DNA of 64,000 nucleotides from Heligmosomoides polygyrus polygyrus (taxonomy: Eukaryota > Nematoda > Chromadorea > Rhabditida > Heligmosomidae). Under the pieces are notes generated by a model. It was given only the letters and a program-made list of their open reading frames with translations, was not told where the DNA came from and ran no database searches. How positions within the stretch are numbered: the stretch's first letter is position 1; each line of letters starts with the position of its first letter. The position numbers and the translations under genes were made by a program. The stretch is taken from NCBI GenBank assembly GCA_947396885.1, contig OX377205.1:51692676-51756675 (forward strand), given 5' to 3'. Positions 1-11,144 of the stretch are shown here, one piece after another.

Positions 1-2028
1 CAATACTCGAGTGCGTGGTGCACATTCCGAGCAGCCCTCTTCTCAATAACGGCAGAACTCACGTTACCAGTTGCAACCACGACTACTACGATCAAATAAG
101 GGTGGGGGGGGGGTGGGTGAACAGCGTCTGTATTTGGCGCATATTCAGAGCCACGAGGCTCAATGGTAGCAGGAACGGGATACTCGGACGATCTCGTGTT
201 CGCTTCAGGACGATGACACGCCACTCTTTGGGAGAGCGCGAATTCAGTCTGAGCTCACGATCGAGAAGGGCTGTCGGACCAGCGCCGTCGCAAACGCATG
301 CTCGAAAGTGCAGTCAGGAGTCAATATATCAGGAATTTCGGCAGCATTCTGTCCGTTAGATTGCTGTAGGTCGTCGATGAATCCCACCCATGGTCGTCAC
401 GCCTGTGCGTGCCTTATATCGGATGACCAAATCACAAAGAAAGCGGCCAAAGCCGGACACACAGTGCCTCAAGAGCTCGTTCCATAGGAGATGACACCGC
501 GTGAATGATGAAGAGCCAGAACAGCTCGAAGAGGCAAGTGAAGATAAGTAGAGATAAATGCGGAATCGCTGAGATGGTAAACGACCACGGTTTTCATGTC
601 TACGCCGCCTTGTTCTTGCTGCGGGAGAGCAAAAGGTCGACTATACAACAAGATCTGAAAGAGATAGGCTCTAACGACTGTCTGATGTCCCAATGAAAAT
701 TTCGATGAAGCAAAGGGCGAAACTGTGATGGTTCTGGGGCCGGATTCATCAACTATTAAACCCGCCGGCATGTGGGGCAAGAGGGAGAAAAATAGCCGCG
801 ATCTGGTATTCTTCATATAAGCCAGGCACTCATTCGCGGTGTATTGCTATGTGGAGGAAATTCGACGATACTTGTGATTCGCTCGTATACTCGGCCGCCT
901 ATTCGCGATGAAGGATGCGGGTGGTAGTGAAGAGGAGGGGGCACCCTCATGCTATGGCACAAAACTTGAACATCTCATAGTCAACAGAAATCTCAAGAAG
1001 AAGGATGACGTCGAGAAAAGAGGGGTTACGTCAACGGGCAGGAAATGCGACTAACCGAAAGAGGAACCCGCTCATTCTAGCAGCTTGGAGCATTCCGCAT
1101 GTCCACAAGGAAGGAAAGAGATGTATTTGATTGAGTCCCATGAGGAAAGCGAGACGTGGAAGTTATCGATGAGTGCCTTGGCTAGTAGAGTTGCTCAAGA
1201 GGAGAAGTAGGCGAAAGCGAGTTGGTTGGTTGGATGAGCAGTCCTGTGGTCCCCTAATATTAGGAAAAAAGAGCGAGGAGACGCGTAAAAGTGCGCCAAC
1301 GACTGCAGGACCAAACTCGCGCACACCACCGAGATCCACGAACGGCTGTCCGACGTTCCACGCTGAGGGGCTTCAGCTTACGTGCACTCGGATGGTGGAA
1401 AAGCAGCTAGGTGCTAAGAGAGACCTCGAAGGGGTACTCAATGGGATGACGTAGAGAGCGATTCTTGAAAGCTGCGTTCCAGGATCAGTGGGTAACCAAG
1501 AGACGTGACTCCTCTTCCTCCTTGCACGCGTGCACGTAGTAAAGCAGCTGGAAAAGGTTCGCTAGACCCCTGCCTTGGCAGTATCGTATCAGTCCGTAGC
1601 TAATAACCACGGAAAGCTACAACACAGGATACAACCGTGACAGGAAGCTATTAAGCTGTCCGCAGAGTAATGCACGTTTTCCGTTCGCAATTTTCCTCTA
1701 CGTTTTGCCAGGGCGAACATACCAGCAAATATGCAATGTCGCCTCCCTGCAAATTACATTTTAACTTCCTGCATAATAATGCCCCGTAAAAATAATGCTG
1801 GTTTTCATTCAATCTGGTTAACGTCGAGGTATCGGAATTCTCGGTGGCCTTTCTTTGGCAGGCCAGGATGGATCCAGTGCAGTATGCAGAGCTCTCGAAC
1901 TTGGTGGTTTTTATCCCCAGCCGCGATCTGCGAGGATTTTCTTCCATTTTCCCCAGCTCCCTTCGGCCGCCGGTTGCAAGGGTCATGCCATCCGCGTAGA
2001 AGGACCGCACTAATCGCGCATTTCTTTA
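1..2028. other. No gene recognised
   Basis: I see no protein family, RNA gene or bounded mobile element here. The open frames on both strands are short, overlap one another and lack recognisable motifs. A run of 10 G sits at 104-113. Intergenic repeat-derived DNA is the likely content. Confidence 0.5.
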
Positions 2029-2372
2029 GCGGCTTTCACACTGCCGTTGCTGCTGTTCCAGCAACGAGCAACGAAAAAGGGGTGGGGTTTGATGCATGCT
2101 GCAGCCGCAACGCGCGAGATAAGATAATAAGATAAGACCTGTGATATACCTCCGTGGCGGGCATCAGCCACAAGAAATGATGGCGATCATTATTGTTGCT
2201 GAGCCCGGGCAACCGTTGTGCAACCGATGCCGGTGTTGCTAATGCGGAGTTGCGGCAACAGCAGTGTGAAAGCCCCCCTCGTTGCTGTTGTTGCTCCTCT
2301 GCGTCTCTGCGGTATGCTTCATCATTACGGCAGCAGTTGCGCAACAGCAGCAACGGCAGTGTGAAAAGCCGC
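2029..2372. repeat. 344 bp inverted-repeat (MITE-like) element rich in CAG/GTT
   Basis: The left arm at about 2029-2056 (GCGGCTTTCACACTGCCG onward) recurs inverted at about 2343-2372 with one extra T. An internal partial copy lies near 2250. The interior is rich in GCAACAGCAG and GTTGCTGTTG motifs, which creates glutamine-rich open frames that I regard as spurious. No clear target duplication was seen, so the superfamily is unknown. Confidence 0.6.
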
Positions 2373-3021
2373 TTTTGGTGAACTCGCTAAGCAGTCGAGC
2401 TCCAGCAGGAGGAAGGGACTCACCATCAGAGATGACCCCTACAATTAGTGAATGCTCTGTGTTGTGTCCACACTCTTCGCTGTCACATGCATTGTTCACA
2501 TAGTCGTCTCATCCTCGGAGGGCTTTCGGAGCATCAGCAACTTTCTCAATGGCGTTGACCAGCTTCAGGAATCTCAGGTAGTACGGCTATCTCCTGTCGC
2601 AGTTTTCCCCATTATTTGCCAAGATCTGGAGATCGTATCTGTGGTGGACTCTTCGGTTTCCGAAAGAATGGGGAGCATCTCTCCCAGCCTCGACTGTCTC
2701 TTCGCACACTTTCATCGTGTGCAAAATCAGTTTCATTTCTCTGTAGATACCCCTCCAGTTATTCAGCGTCTTACCCCCCCCCCCCCGGGAAGGCTCCGTT
2801 GAGGAACTGTGTCAGCCGCTACGCTTCGTGGAATGCGAGTACTGGTTGTTATATAGTTCTGCCAACGCCGTACGTCTTCTTCCGCTTCAGTATCACTTGC
2901 AGGTCTTCATTTTAGAATCAGATCGCTCCATACTCTACCGTTCCTCATTTGTTTCACGTGGTTCATTCCGAAAAGGATTGGTTAACGTCGCCTTCTATTA
3001 TAACCATACATTCGCCTCTAA
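2373..3021. other. No gene recognised; poly-C tract
   Basis: No coding or RNA feature is supported. A run of 13 C lies at 2774-2786. Confidence 0.5.
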
Positions 3022-4248
3022 CAAGGGAAGGGTCTGAAGTTTATGTCTGAAGGGGAGAGCACTCTTGTACATCTGCGATGCCACAGCTACGGCTCGGAGG
3101 GGGGGGGGGGGCACTGGAAGGTGGCGTTGCTTCATGCGAGGCAGGTAGGCAGGTCGGGGTCCGATTCTTCTGCCCTGCAGCATTTTCGCATTTCAACCGA
3201 CTGGTTGAGATTTGAGTGATCCTCACGTCTATAACATTTTCAGACGTCTTCTGCGCATTTTCCAGCTGCTTGCCGTGGAGGGCAACTTTCTTGCGACTTG
3301 TTTATTACTAAGCGGATTTTTTTAAACCCAAAGACGATGAGAAAGGCATCCAGCATAATGATGTATAAACGTTCAACGCCAGTGATACTCAGGTACAACG
3401 TGCATGAAACAGAAGCATTATTCACAATATATGGGCGGCGTATAAAAGCTATAGGGTTTCATAGCTTGCTTCCCTACATGGACAAGGACATCGGGAAGGC
3501 CACCCTGCTTAGGTTTTCAAAGAAACCAGAAACTGACGTCGTATAACAGTTTTGAACCAGGCATAAGCAACCACCTTTTCAACGCGAGGATGGCTCAGAT
3601 TTGGTACTCCAGCGAAACGACCTTCAATGTCATTGTAACAAATTCGTTCTTCTTCAGCTAACCGACATTTCGACACTTACCTTCGGGATGTTGTCTCCTT
3701 TTGCAGGTCAAAAAGAAGGTCGTGCACAATGACGTGGGAGTGAGATTGCTTGTGAAGCATGTAACTGAAGAAGCCTACGTCGGCTGGCTGAACCTGGCCG
3801 GTAGCACACAAAGGTATAGTCCTAATACTCAAGGTCTTCCCTCGGTATTTAGTAGTTTGAATCGTTACGTGGCCATGATGAGGGGAAGTGTATCGATGGC
3901 TGTTTAGGTCAACTTGCGGGATCCACAGACCTCGCTCCACATTTTAACCACTTATGAAGTCACACCACACTGGTCTTTTCGAGTCGCGAGAAAGTTATTC
4001 TCCACAGCATACAGATGGAGAAATGCAGAGGAAACGTTTGAAAATGGTGCAGACCTCAGAATCCTTCAAATCTCAACCAATTAGTTGAAATGCAAAAGTA
4101 CAGCAGCGCAGGGGAGTCGAACCCCCGACCTCTCTCGCATAAAGCAACGTCATAATCCACTGCGTTCCTTATACTAACTGAGAGGCGGGGATTCTTCCTA
4201 TATGACTCGCTTTTCCCGTTCAGACATACGCTTCAGACTCTTTTCTTG
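3022..4248. mobile_element. Tc5-like DNA transposon copy 1, non-autonomous
   Basis: The left end reads CAAGGGAAGGGTCTGAAG and is preceded by TAA, which fits a TNA target. The same sequence recurs inverted near 4218-4248 with a diverged tip. The inverted arms are long, and each carries a tRNA-like B box (GGTTCGACTCC type, minus strand near 4105-4120). C. elegans Tc5 has long terminal repeats and TNA targets, and the two other copies here (7341-8698 and 20624-22033) have the same architecture. The interior retains a fragment of transposase C-terminus on the minus strand. A run of 13 G lies at 3099-3111. The right boundary is uncertain because its end lacks a matching TAA. Confidence 0.65.
3677..3940 (-). 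pseudogene. Tc5/pogo-type (DDE) transposase C-terminal remnant
   Basis: Translation on the minus strand contains a stretch reading ATGQVQPADVGFFSYMLHK. This resembles the conserved end of Tc5/CENP-B-related DDE transposases, where a TTG-x-IQPLDV motif is followed by a basic segment. It lies inside the Tc5-like element at 3022-4248, on the same strand as the N-terminal remnants in the two sister copies. No catalytic aspartates are visible and the frame is short, so it cannot encode an active enzyme. The family match is by eye; I rate the motif as good evidence and the exact start as unknown. Confidence 0.55.
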
Positions 4249-5717
4249 GGGCACTCCCTGCTCTTCTTCCGCCGTTTCGCATCTGACCGTTCATGTCCGC
4301 TGCATATAGGTGACTTCCCTTTGTAGCAGGGACCTCACAGCTCCCCAGAGCGCAAGGTAGAAGTTGTCTTTTTCGTGCTCCGGACGTGCGGATTGTTGTG
4401 CATGTAGGGGGAGTCCGTCCCTTCATTGAGTCCAACCTCAGAGAAATGGCGCAGTCGCTGCTACCGAGTGCTTGGGGGAGTCCGCGACTGCACTATGCCA
4501 CGCTCTTCAGCTCTCTTGATAATTCCATTTTCAAGTAAAATGCGAAAACTTATCGGGACACTGCAATGAGCTCATCACTCCCAGAAGCCTGTCTTTGTGG
4601 GCAAGAGGATTCACTTTCCGCACTGCTGACACTAACATGCAGCCTTCAGCGCTTCTTACAGTGTCGAAAAAGCATGCCTGGAGCTCTAAAATTTCGCCAT
4701 GAACACGGACGTCGGACGCCTGCGTTACTCTGCAGACAGATTCGTTCCCCTTATTTCCCTAGACATTCCCTTAGAATTTTCATACTGTAGTTGGAGGGCG
4801 CTGCAGTCCTCTCCCCAGCCCTGCGGAGCCGAATCCGTGCTGCCATCGCCATCAGCCACTCTCTGTTTAACGACGCTCCCGCAGGGGGATGCGGTTCTGG
4901 CTGACTATGAAGGCGGGTGGTGAGCGTGGCCGTCGTCGCCTCGCCGATTCGCGTCTGTTCAATTAGGCGAACACAGACAGTGGTTGAGGGTCTGCCAGGC
5001 GCATTCGCGCTCCCGCTGCCGCCTTTACGAGCTCTCCCTCGGCCCGTCGCTCGCGAGGGAACACCTCCGAATCTACACGAAACCCGGCGCTGAGAAAGTC
5101 ACCGCCTGGTTGCTCCTGCGCTTCACGGCTCTTGGCCCACCCTTTACAGAGCACTGTTCGCGGATCTAGTGGTAATGGAACAATGGAGCAGTAGATTGCG
5201 ATAGTTCGCAACGAGACCAGGAAACAAGCTGGAAGATTCGAGCGGAATCCCTCATAAGAATCAACGAAAAAATTATGGCAATCTCTTGAGATTCTCTTGC
5301 TGTGGGAAATGAACTGCTCTTATCCAACCAAGCGGCAACCCCCAGTAACACATCGTCAGATTCATCCGTTAAAAAAACTGTAGGATTTGGAAGTCGTATT
5401 TTACTCTTCGCTGTTTGAAAACTTATAGCTCTCACAAGGCTATTTTCTCGCTTTTCGTGGAAAGCCGTCAGAGGAGAATTATCATCGTGGAGAATGTGAA
5501 ATATCTACTCCCACAGTTCATGAGCTCCAACTGTCTAATTGTGCTTTGCTGCTTTCTCGCCTGTAACATGCCAATGGTGACTGTTTTGATCAAACGAGAT
5601 GGTTTCTAGAGAACCAAAATGACCATTTGAAATTAAAAGTGGAATACGGCGGAAACTTTCGGGGCGCTATGGTAGTTAGGGAAGGGTCACCATAGCACGC
5701 CGCGGCGGACTGGCGTT
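4249..5717. other. No gene recognised
   Basis: Overlapping GC-rich open frames near 4960-5210 have no motif I recognise and are not supported as exons. No bounded repeat was found. Confidence 0.45.
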
Positions 5718-5799
5718 TGTTCAGATGTTGACCAAGATTGCCATCAACTTTATTACGGCTGATGTTTCGGCGTCGTCGCCTTCCTCAGAGCATGGAAAA

Positions 5800-6594
5800 G
5801 TCGGAGACATCCTGGTCCACCTTTCTCATAGTGAAATTGAAACTAGGTGGTACAGGAAACCAGTAGCATGGACATCCTTGCTCACTATTGCCCTGCTCAC
5901 CCTCCCAGTACCAAAAGGGGCATTGTTAAAAACATGTTCCGGATGGTACACAACATTGCAGAAAGTAACGGGTATCCAGCAAAGTTGGCAGAAAGGACGG
6001 AGGGCGCAAGCTACAGCGGTAGTCCGTCGAGGAGAAGGAAGAAGCAAGATACCTTTCTGCGCGCCCTTCATCTCAGACGAAGTGAGTGCAGAGATACGCA
6101 GATGTATACGCAGAGCGGATCTCCAAGACGTTGTAAGGGTTGTAGATGTCCCTCCCACAACCTTGAAGACAAAGTTGGTCCGGAACCGTATCTACGATCG
6201 AATGTGCCCAACCCCGTCCTGCGTAGTTTGCCCCAGTGGGAAACAGAGGGATTGCAGGACATCTGGTGTGGTTTATTTCGTGGCGTGCAATGAATGTGTG
6301 GAGCATTATATAGGAGAAACAGGCAGACCCCTTTGCGTCAGGATCAGTGAGCATCTGGACGACCTCGAGAAAGCCAATGTCCGCACTCCTTGGGGAGAAC
6401 ATAGGGTCCTGCGCCATGGGGGCACGATGATTCAGGTGTCCGTCTCGATTCTGGAGCGCGAAAGTGACATTTCGGCACGCAGGACGCTAGAGGCACTTTG
6501 GATTGCGGCGAAGAATCCGCAGGTCAATCGCAAGGAAGAGTGCATCGCGATTACTCAAGAACTGGCACCCTTTGTGAAGCTCTGTGGGTTTTGA
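5800..6594 (+). pseudogene. Penelope-like RT thumb remnant plus GIY-YIG endonuclease
   Basis: The frame begins inside the left repeat. Near 5840-5870 it reads TRWYRKP, matching the end of the Penelope RT region. A frameshift near 5880 moves the following segment (HYCPAHP then TKRGIVKNMF) into the next frame, after which the first frame resumes. A cysteine-rich linker (CPTPSCVVC) then leads into the GIY-YIG domain at about 6262-6360. There the GIY position reads GVVYF, YIG is intact in HYIGETGRP, and a conserved arginine precedes SEHL. The frame stops at 6594. In living elements this domain nicks target DNA for reverse transcription. The upstream RT catalytic motifs are absent and a frameshift is present, so I call it a pseudogene. 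The GIY-YIG assignment is secure; the exact Penelope subgroup is not. Confidence 0.8.
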
Positions 6595-6818
6595 TCTGCT
6601 TGATCCGACCCCCGGGGTACTTAAGTCGGGTGGTCCCTAGGACCACAGCTCATTCACTCACGATTCCTCCCAACTACGGGTGTCTGGTGGTCCAGCGACA
6701 TCCACCTCGGACGTTAGTTGTATCTCGGATATCGGATCCTGCCTCTATTTTCCTTAGGAATAGTACTCTTGTAGTAAGAAATTGTTTTAGGAACAGTAGT
6801 TCTACAAGTGTCTCCGGC

Positions 6819-6900
6819 TTTTCCAGGCTCTGAGGAAGGCGACGACACCGAAACATCAGCCGTAATAAAGTTGATGACAATCTTGGTCAACAGCTGAACA
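6819..6900 (+). ncRNA. Hammerhead-ribozyme-like motif in the Penelope-like terminal repeat
   Basis: The sequence contains CTGAGGA (6830-6836, matching the CUGANGA core), a short helix II region, GAAA (6850-6853), then CATCA pairing with TGATG as helix III. CCAGG (6823-6827) can pair with CTTGG (6881-6885) as helix I. The left repeat carries the same core inverted with a perfect GGCG/CGCC helix II. Deviations are an extra A before helix II and GAC or GGC where a GUH cleavage triplet is expected. It may therefore be a decayed or inactive ribozyme. The fold was assessed by hand only. Confidence 0.45.
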
Positions 6901-7340
6901 ATCTCATCTGTAGTTCAAAGGTCTTGAACGGATTTGAACCTTTACCTCCTGCAGGGGTGTTCTCTTCGCTCATGCTGAATTAACGATCCAGGTCGTTTCT
7001 GCAATTGAGGCTTCACTTGAAAGAGCTGGAAGACCATCCTTCAACTCCACCCAGGAAGCACTGAACAGACAGCACTAAAGTGGATAACAGAGCACCGACG
7101 CAAAAGCGATCGACGACTACGAAAGCCATAACGTTTCTTGGCATAGCCAAGCAAACACAAGTGTGCCACTTCTGCAGGGGACCCTTTTTGTTTTGTCTGT
7201 TGATGCCTTACAGTACAGTGCCTTACATATGTAGTTCGGCCATCATTGACCACAGAATGCGCTAGCTACCAAAACGTCCATCAAGGTATTGCCACTAAAG
7301 CACTGCGTACGTGGAAACCGTTACACTTAGATTCCACTTA
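6901..7340. other. No gene recognised
   Basis: Unique-looking spacer between the Penelope-like element and the next Tc5-like element. Nothing is supported. Confidence 0.5.
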
Positions 7341-8698
7341 CAAGGACGGTAGGCCGGAACGGCAGGAACGAATACTTTAGGAAGAATCTCCGTCCTCCAA
7401 ATAGTAACAGAACATGTTTTGTTTTTGCCGAATCGTTGTGGCAAACGAAAGGAGGGTGTACTGGTTAAGGGTCTGCAGGGCAAGTTTACCACGGCAGCGC
7501 AAGATGCCAACGTTGTGCACTGGCTGGCGACGTGGGAGAAGCTCTGCCTCATGTTCGTGAGGTCGAGGGTTCGCTTCCCATGCTATGTTGCGTTATTGCA
7601 CTTTTACCACAGTATCGGATTTCCATAGAGATTTCCATATTAGAACTTATTTTTGGCTTCACAGTTCCTGACCAGTAGTACTCCGCTGCAGCCCAAGCCT
7701 GGAATCGCGACACTGTCTCAGTACAGTCCTTTCCCCAGTCCTCAAACTTGTATAGGACAACAATTCCAGTATAGCAAACCATTTCCTCCGAAACGATCCG
7801 TTCTCTCGAAAACGAAATAGTGCCTTCACTGGTTAGTGGCGTCGTGACCCGGCACAATCATTTTCTGGTTGAAACTCTTGGCCTCTTCTTCCACTACCTC
7901 CGCTTCCTCGAATTCCAGCTGTCGCAGTTCGGAATCCTGTAGGATACTTGCTATCCTTTCCGCCAGCCTATTCTCGTCTCTCGAAGGAACAACATCCAGT
8001 GAAGATCCGCACTTCGTTGTCGGGACCGCTCGAGGGTTAGCAGACATTGTAGAGTCAGTGTTGGAGGCAGCAGCTTATTATGACCGCGCGACTTTGTAAG
8101 CATAACAGAGGCGAGAATATTGATCGAGATGGTAGGTCTAGTTGAAGATCATGTGGTCCTCTCCTATATTGTGAGTACACTGGTGGCACTCATTTCACCA
8201 ACACTAATAAATTGCATTTGAAGCATTTTTCTAGCTTCTGCCGCTGCTTCATGTTGTTCCTGCGTCAACATTTCTTACATTGACAATGAGAACAATTTGT
8301 TGGAGTAAAAGTTTCATACAAGATCGCGTTTGGCATATTTCGGACACTGCTGGTGAATTACGAGATGTCGACAAATAATAGGTAGCAAAAACTACTACTC
8401 TCTATGGAAATCCGATACTATGGTAAAAGTGCAAAAACTCGACGTAACATGGGAGCTGAACACTCGACCTCACGAAAATGAGGCAGCTTCTCTTTCACTC
8501 CGCCACCAAGACGACACCAGCATCTTGCGCTGCCGTGAAGAGCTCGCTCTGCGGAGCCTTCACCGTTGCACCCTCCTACACGTTTCCCTCAAGAATTCGG
8601 CAAAAGCAAAAAATGTTCTGTTGCTATTTGGAGGACGGAGATTCTCCCTATAGTCCTCGTTCTTGCCGTTCTGGCGTACCGTTCAGACAGTTCCCTTG
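7341..8698. mobile_element. Tc5-like DNA transposon copy 2, 1358 bp, TTA target duplication
   Basis: The sequence at about 7341-7630 recurs inverted at about 8405-8698, giving arms of roughly 290 bp. The right end reads CAAGGGAACTGTCTGAACG on the minus strand. The left tip has a small deletion but realigns. TTA lies at 7338-7340 and again at 8699-8701, as expected for a TNA-targeting Tc5-like element. Each arm contains a tRNA-like B box (GGGTTCGCTTCCC near 7566). The interior holds only an N-terminal transposase-like remnant, so the copy is non-autonomous. Confidence 0.75.
7826..8047 (-). pseudogene. Tc5-like transposase N-terminal remnant (74 aa)
   Basis: The frame begins MSANPRAVPTTK and contains LAERIASILQDSELRQLE followed by an acidic glutamate-rich stretch. 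The minus-strand frame at 21434 down to 21025 starts the same way (MSADGRVV, LAERMASILKD, ARQLE, acidic run). Both lie on the minus strand inside elements with the same terminal repeats, so they are fragments of one transposon protein. I recall such acidic N-termini in Tc5/CENP-B-like transposases of parasitic nematodes; that part is recollection. No catalytic domain remains. Confidence 0.55.
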
Positions 8699-10109
8699 TT
8701 AGACAGGGGTATTTGAGCGTGGTCCACTTCCCATTTAAAGGTGACCAAAGCGCAAGAAATGTCAATGTGCTGTCTGCTTCGCTATTTTATCTGTTCCAGG
8801 TAGAATGTGTGCTGCATGTTGTTTGCAAACAAGACACAAATAAGGGACAACCAAAACCAAAGCGGAATGCTATCGCGGAAATACCTGGCTCGGAAGGCGA
8901 CCAGAGCAATGCTGCAGCTAGAGTTGAACTCGAACTCTAACCTGCAGATTAGCCAATTACCTGCAAGAAGAAAAGTTCAGGCCGTGCATTCGCTACAACA
9001 GGATGTTCAGAAAAATGCCCCGCAGCTCGCACAAAGATCGAATTCTCAGCCTTTTAGCCACTAAGAAACGCTCGCGTTTGTTTCAGAGTGCGAAGAAGCG
9101 CGGATATTCTTACCTGCTGCGCGTTGGAAATTTCTCAACACCTGCTCCAGCACTGAAGTCATCCCCTGATTCGTGGCGTAACCGTCGCTTGCATCTGGTT
9201 GGTAGTAGATAGCTGCAATTGGATTTGGATTTCTGAAAATTCACCCTGAGCGAGAGTTACGCTTGCCTAGCACTCACCTCGGGCGTTCGGTGAACAGGGA
9301 GAACGGCAAGAAGGACGAGTTGGACAGGAGAAGAAGTGGGTCGCTTTCCGACCACTCAAGGAGTGGTGCAGACCCCGACGATCGGGAAAGTCACTCGTCT
9401 GCTCTCCCTGCGCTTCTTTACACGGCGAAGAGCTGGGTCGACACTGCTGTCTCGTCAGAGACGCTAAGCACCACACACAGTGCGACGTCTTCTGAAGTTC
9501 GAAATTTCGTAACTCCGAAAAAGCCGTCCTTAATCGTAAATAGTAGACCGTAACTCGTAAGAGTTGCCTGACGTGTTGGGCATTACAACTGAATCTGTGT
9601 AGGTTTTTCTGCTAATTCTGTGATAACCCACCGGCTCCGGACCGGTGTTTCTGCTAATGTTAATAAAAGATGATCCAGGGTTACTTATCGTACTACTTTA
9701 AGCCCAAGCTACGCAGTTTTCTGGTCATTTTTTCCTTTTTGGTTTACCTTTTATTCTGGTCATACATCTTTCAAATCAAACTTTACACGTTTTAAGAAAG
9801 TCGGAAAGGTTGTTGGTTTAAAAATTTAGCTAAACCTTAAAGCTTGCATAGTGTTTCAACCAAAAGCTTTCATTTTTTGAATGACCGCATTAAATTTCCA
9901 ACCTCTTAGCAGTTCCTTAGATGCGTATAAATCTACGACTTATCAGCAGAAATCATAAAAAGTCATCATCAGAACGAATTTTTTTAGTCATTTCACCGTT
10001 CATTAACTCGGGAAAACCAGCAACGGCGCATGCAGCTAGCAAACATCGCGAGCTGAGCCAATGCATGGCGCAGCTCTATCCTATGACGTACCAAAAAAAC
10101 CTTACGCTT
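8699..10109. other. No gene recognised
   Basis: Short overlapping frames without motifs. From about 9560 to 9900 the sequence is AT-rich and low in coding potential. Fragments resembling the AATCGTAA family occur near 9520-9560. Confidence 0.45.
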
Positions 10110-10400
10110 AAGCTGTTACAACGATGTTTTGTTGCGATCAAAACTTCTAGCGCCAGGCGGGACTCGAACCCGCACCTCCCTCTAACCGGGCGGGAATGCT
10201 CTACGCCATTACACCACCGGCGCTGTTTGATCGAACACAACATCCACACGTCGTGGGAAAGAAACTGATTTGAATCATTTCTATCTAGACCTACAGGTTA
10301 ACTGGTTCCATGCTGATATCAGCGGCCGGCTCATCCCGATATACGGGTGAGTGCTGATGGGTCCCACGAGGTCTGGTCTAATCGTATGAGTATTCTATTT
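10110..10400 (-). repeat. tRNA-like repeat, half copy
   Basis: On the minus strand, 10151-10225 carries a pol III A box (TGGTGTAATGG, at 10206-10216) and a perfect B box (GGTTCGAGTCC, at 10160-10170). The cloverleaf is poor: the anticodon arm does not close with a 7-base loop, so I do not call a functional tRNA. Flanks (TGTTGCGATCAAAACT on one side and a GCCGGCTCATCCCGATAT block on the other) are shared with the copies at 15085-16660 and 52151-52614, which defines one repeat family. Confidence 0.65.
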
Positions 10401-10454
10401 AGAACGTAATGCCATTCTGGTATATAAGATTCTGGAATATTCTAGAGCATAATA

Positions 10455-10845
10455 AAGGTGGTCTCGACTTAAGTGGCGCACGATCTCCGTGACTTTGATC
10501 GGCCGTCGCGACTGAGCATCGCTCAGTCTCTCCTTCTCCGCTTTCGCATTAAGAACTTTCTGGGGAACGTATTCACAGGAGATGAGTCCAGGGTCTTCTA
10601 CGTCAACCTTGCCCGGAAGGCCCGCACCCCGAAGGAATCAAAGTCCGATCTCCACCAGAAGGTAATGCTGTGCTGTTTGTGGACTCTCAGAGAATGCCCT
10701 ACCATGAGTTCCTTGGAGGTGGCACCTCAGTAACTGCGAACATTCGCGCTGTTCAACTGCAAAATTTGAGTGAAGCCACGCAGCGGAAACGACCATGGCC
10801 GAATAATGTTTATCTCCATCACGACAATGCTCAGCCACGTGTTGC
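10455..10845 (+). pseudogene. mariner transposase fragment (M1)
   Basis: The first frame includes NVFTGDESRVFYVN, the mariner first-aspartate motif (TGDE), then HQKVMLCCLW. A frameshift near 10670-10690 moves the rest to the next frame, which reads TSVTANIRAVQLQ and then YLHHDNAQPRVA, the second-aspartate motif. The match ends at about 10845, where an unrelated AATCGTAA-type repeat begins, so the third aspartate is lost. It resembles the mariner at 60463-61351 closely (RKRPW, TVTA, LHHDNA versus KRPRW, TVTA, LLHDNA), so both belong to one family. Confidence 0.75.
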
Positions 10846-10943
10846 AAATTGCGTTTTGTTACGAGTTACGACTCCAAAATGTCGTAAATCGTAAAAAAAA
10901 TTGCCAAAAAATCGCCGCAAATCGTAGTTGCGCACACCCCTAG
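10846..10943. repeat. hAT-like MITE end with iterated AATCGTAA motif
   Basis: The right terminus reads GTTGCGCACACCCCTAG, the reverse of a CTAGGGGTGTGCGCAAC end. The interior iterates TCGTAAATCGTAA. No matching left end is visible, so the element is truncated where it meets M1. Related termini occur at 58762 and 62873-62888. Confidence 0.55.
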
Positions 10944-11144
10944 TATGAATGTATTGGGTTGTTCGGTAATTAATGTCATTTTTTCTCGTAGATCACGTGA
11001 ACTGTATATTTTTGTGTAGTAGTGATTGCGTGGCTTACATTATTATACACTATCCTCTTCCAGAAACATAGCGCTTTTAGAAAAAAAAACAAGTTGGTAA
11101 AAAAAACTAAGTTGAAAATGGGCAATTAAGGAGACTATTCATGA

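Larger units (their letters stand above)
5718..6900 (+). mobile_element. Penelope-like retroelement, 5'-truncated, flanked by 82 bp inverted repeats
   Basis: An 82 bp sequence at 5718-5799 recurs inverted at 6819-6900 with four mismatches. Between them lies a plus-strand reading frame ending in a GIY-YIG endonuclease domain of the Penelope type. Penelope-like elements are known to carry terminal repeats in direct or inverted arrangement, and some carry hammerhead ribozyme motifs in those repeats. Each repeat here contains a hammerhead-like core (see the separate entry). The reverse transcriptase catalytic region is missing, so the copy is dead. Confidence 0.8.

Noticed and set aside
10151..10225. 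A possible tRNA gene on the minus strand with perfect A and B boxes
   Set aside because: The anticodon arm does not form a 5 bp stem with a 7-base loop. The same block recurs with shared flanks at 15112 and 52176/52513, so it is part of a repeat.
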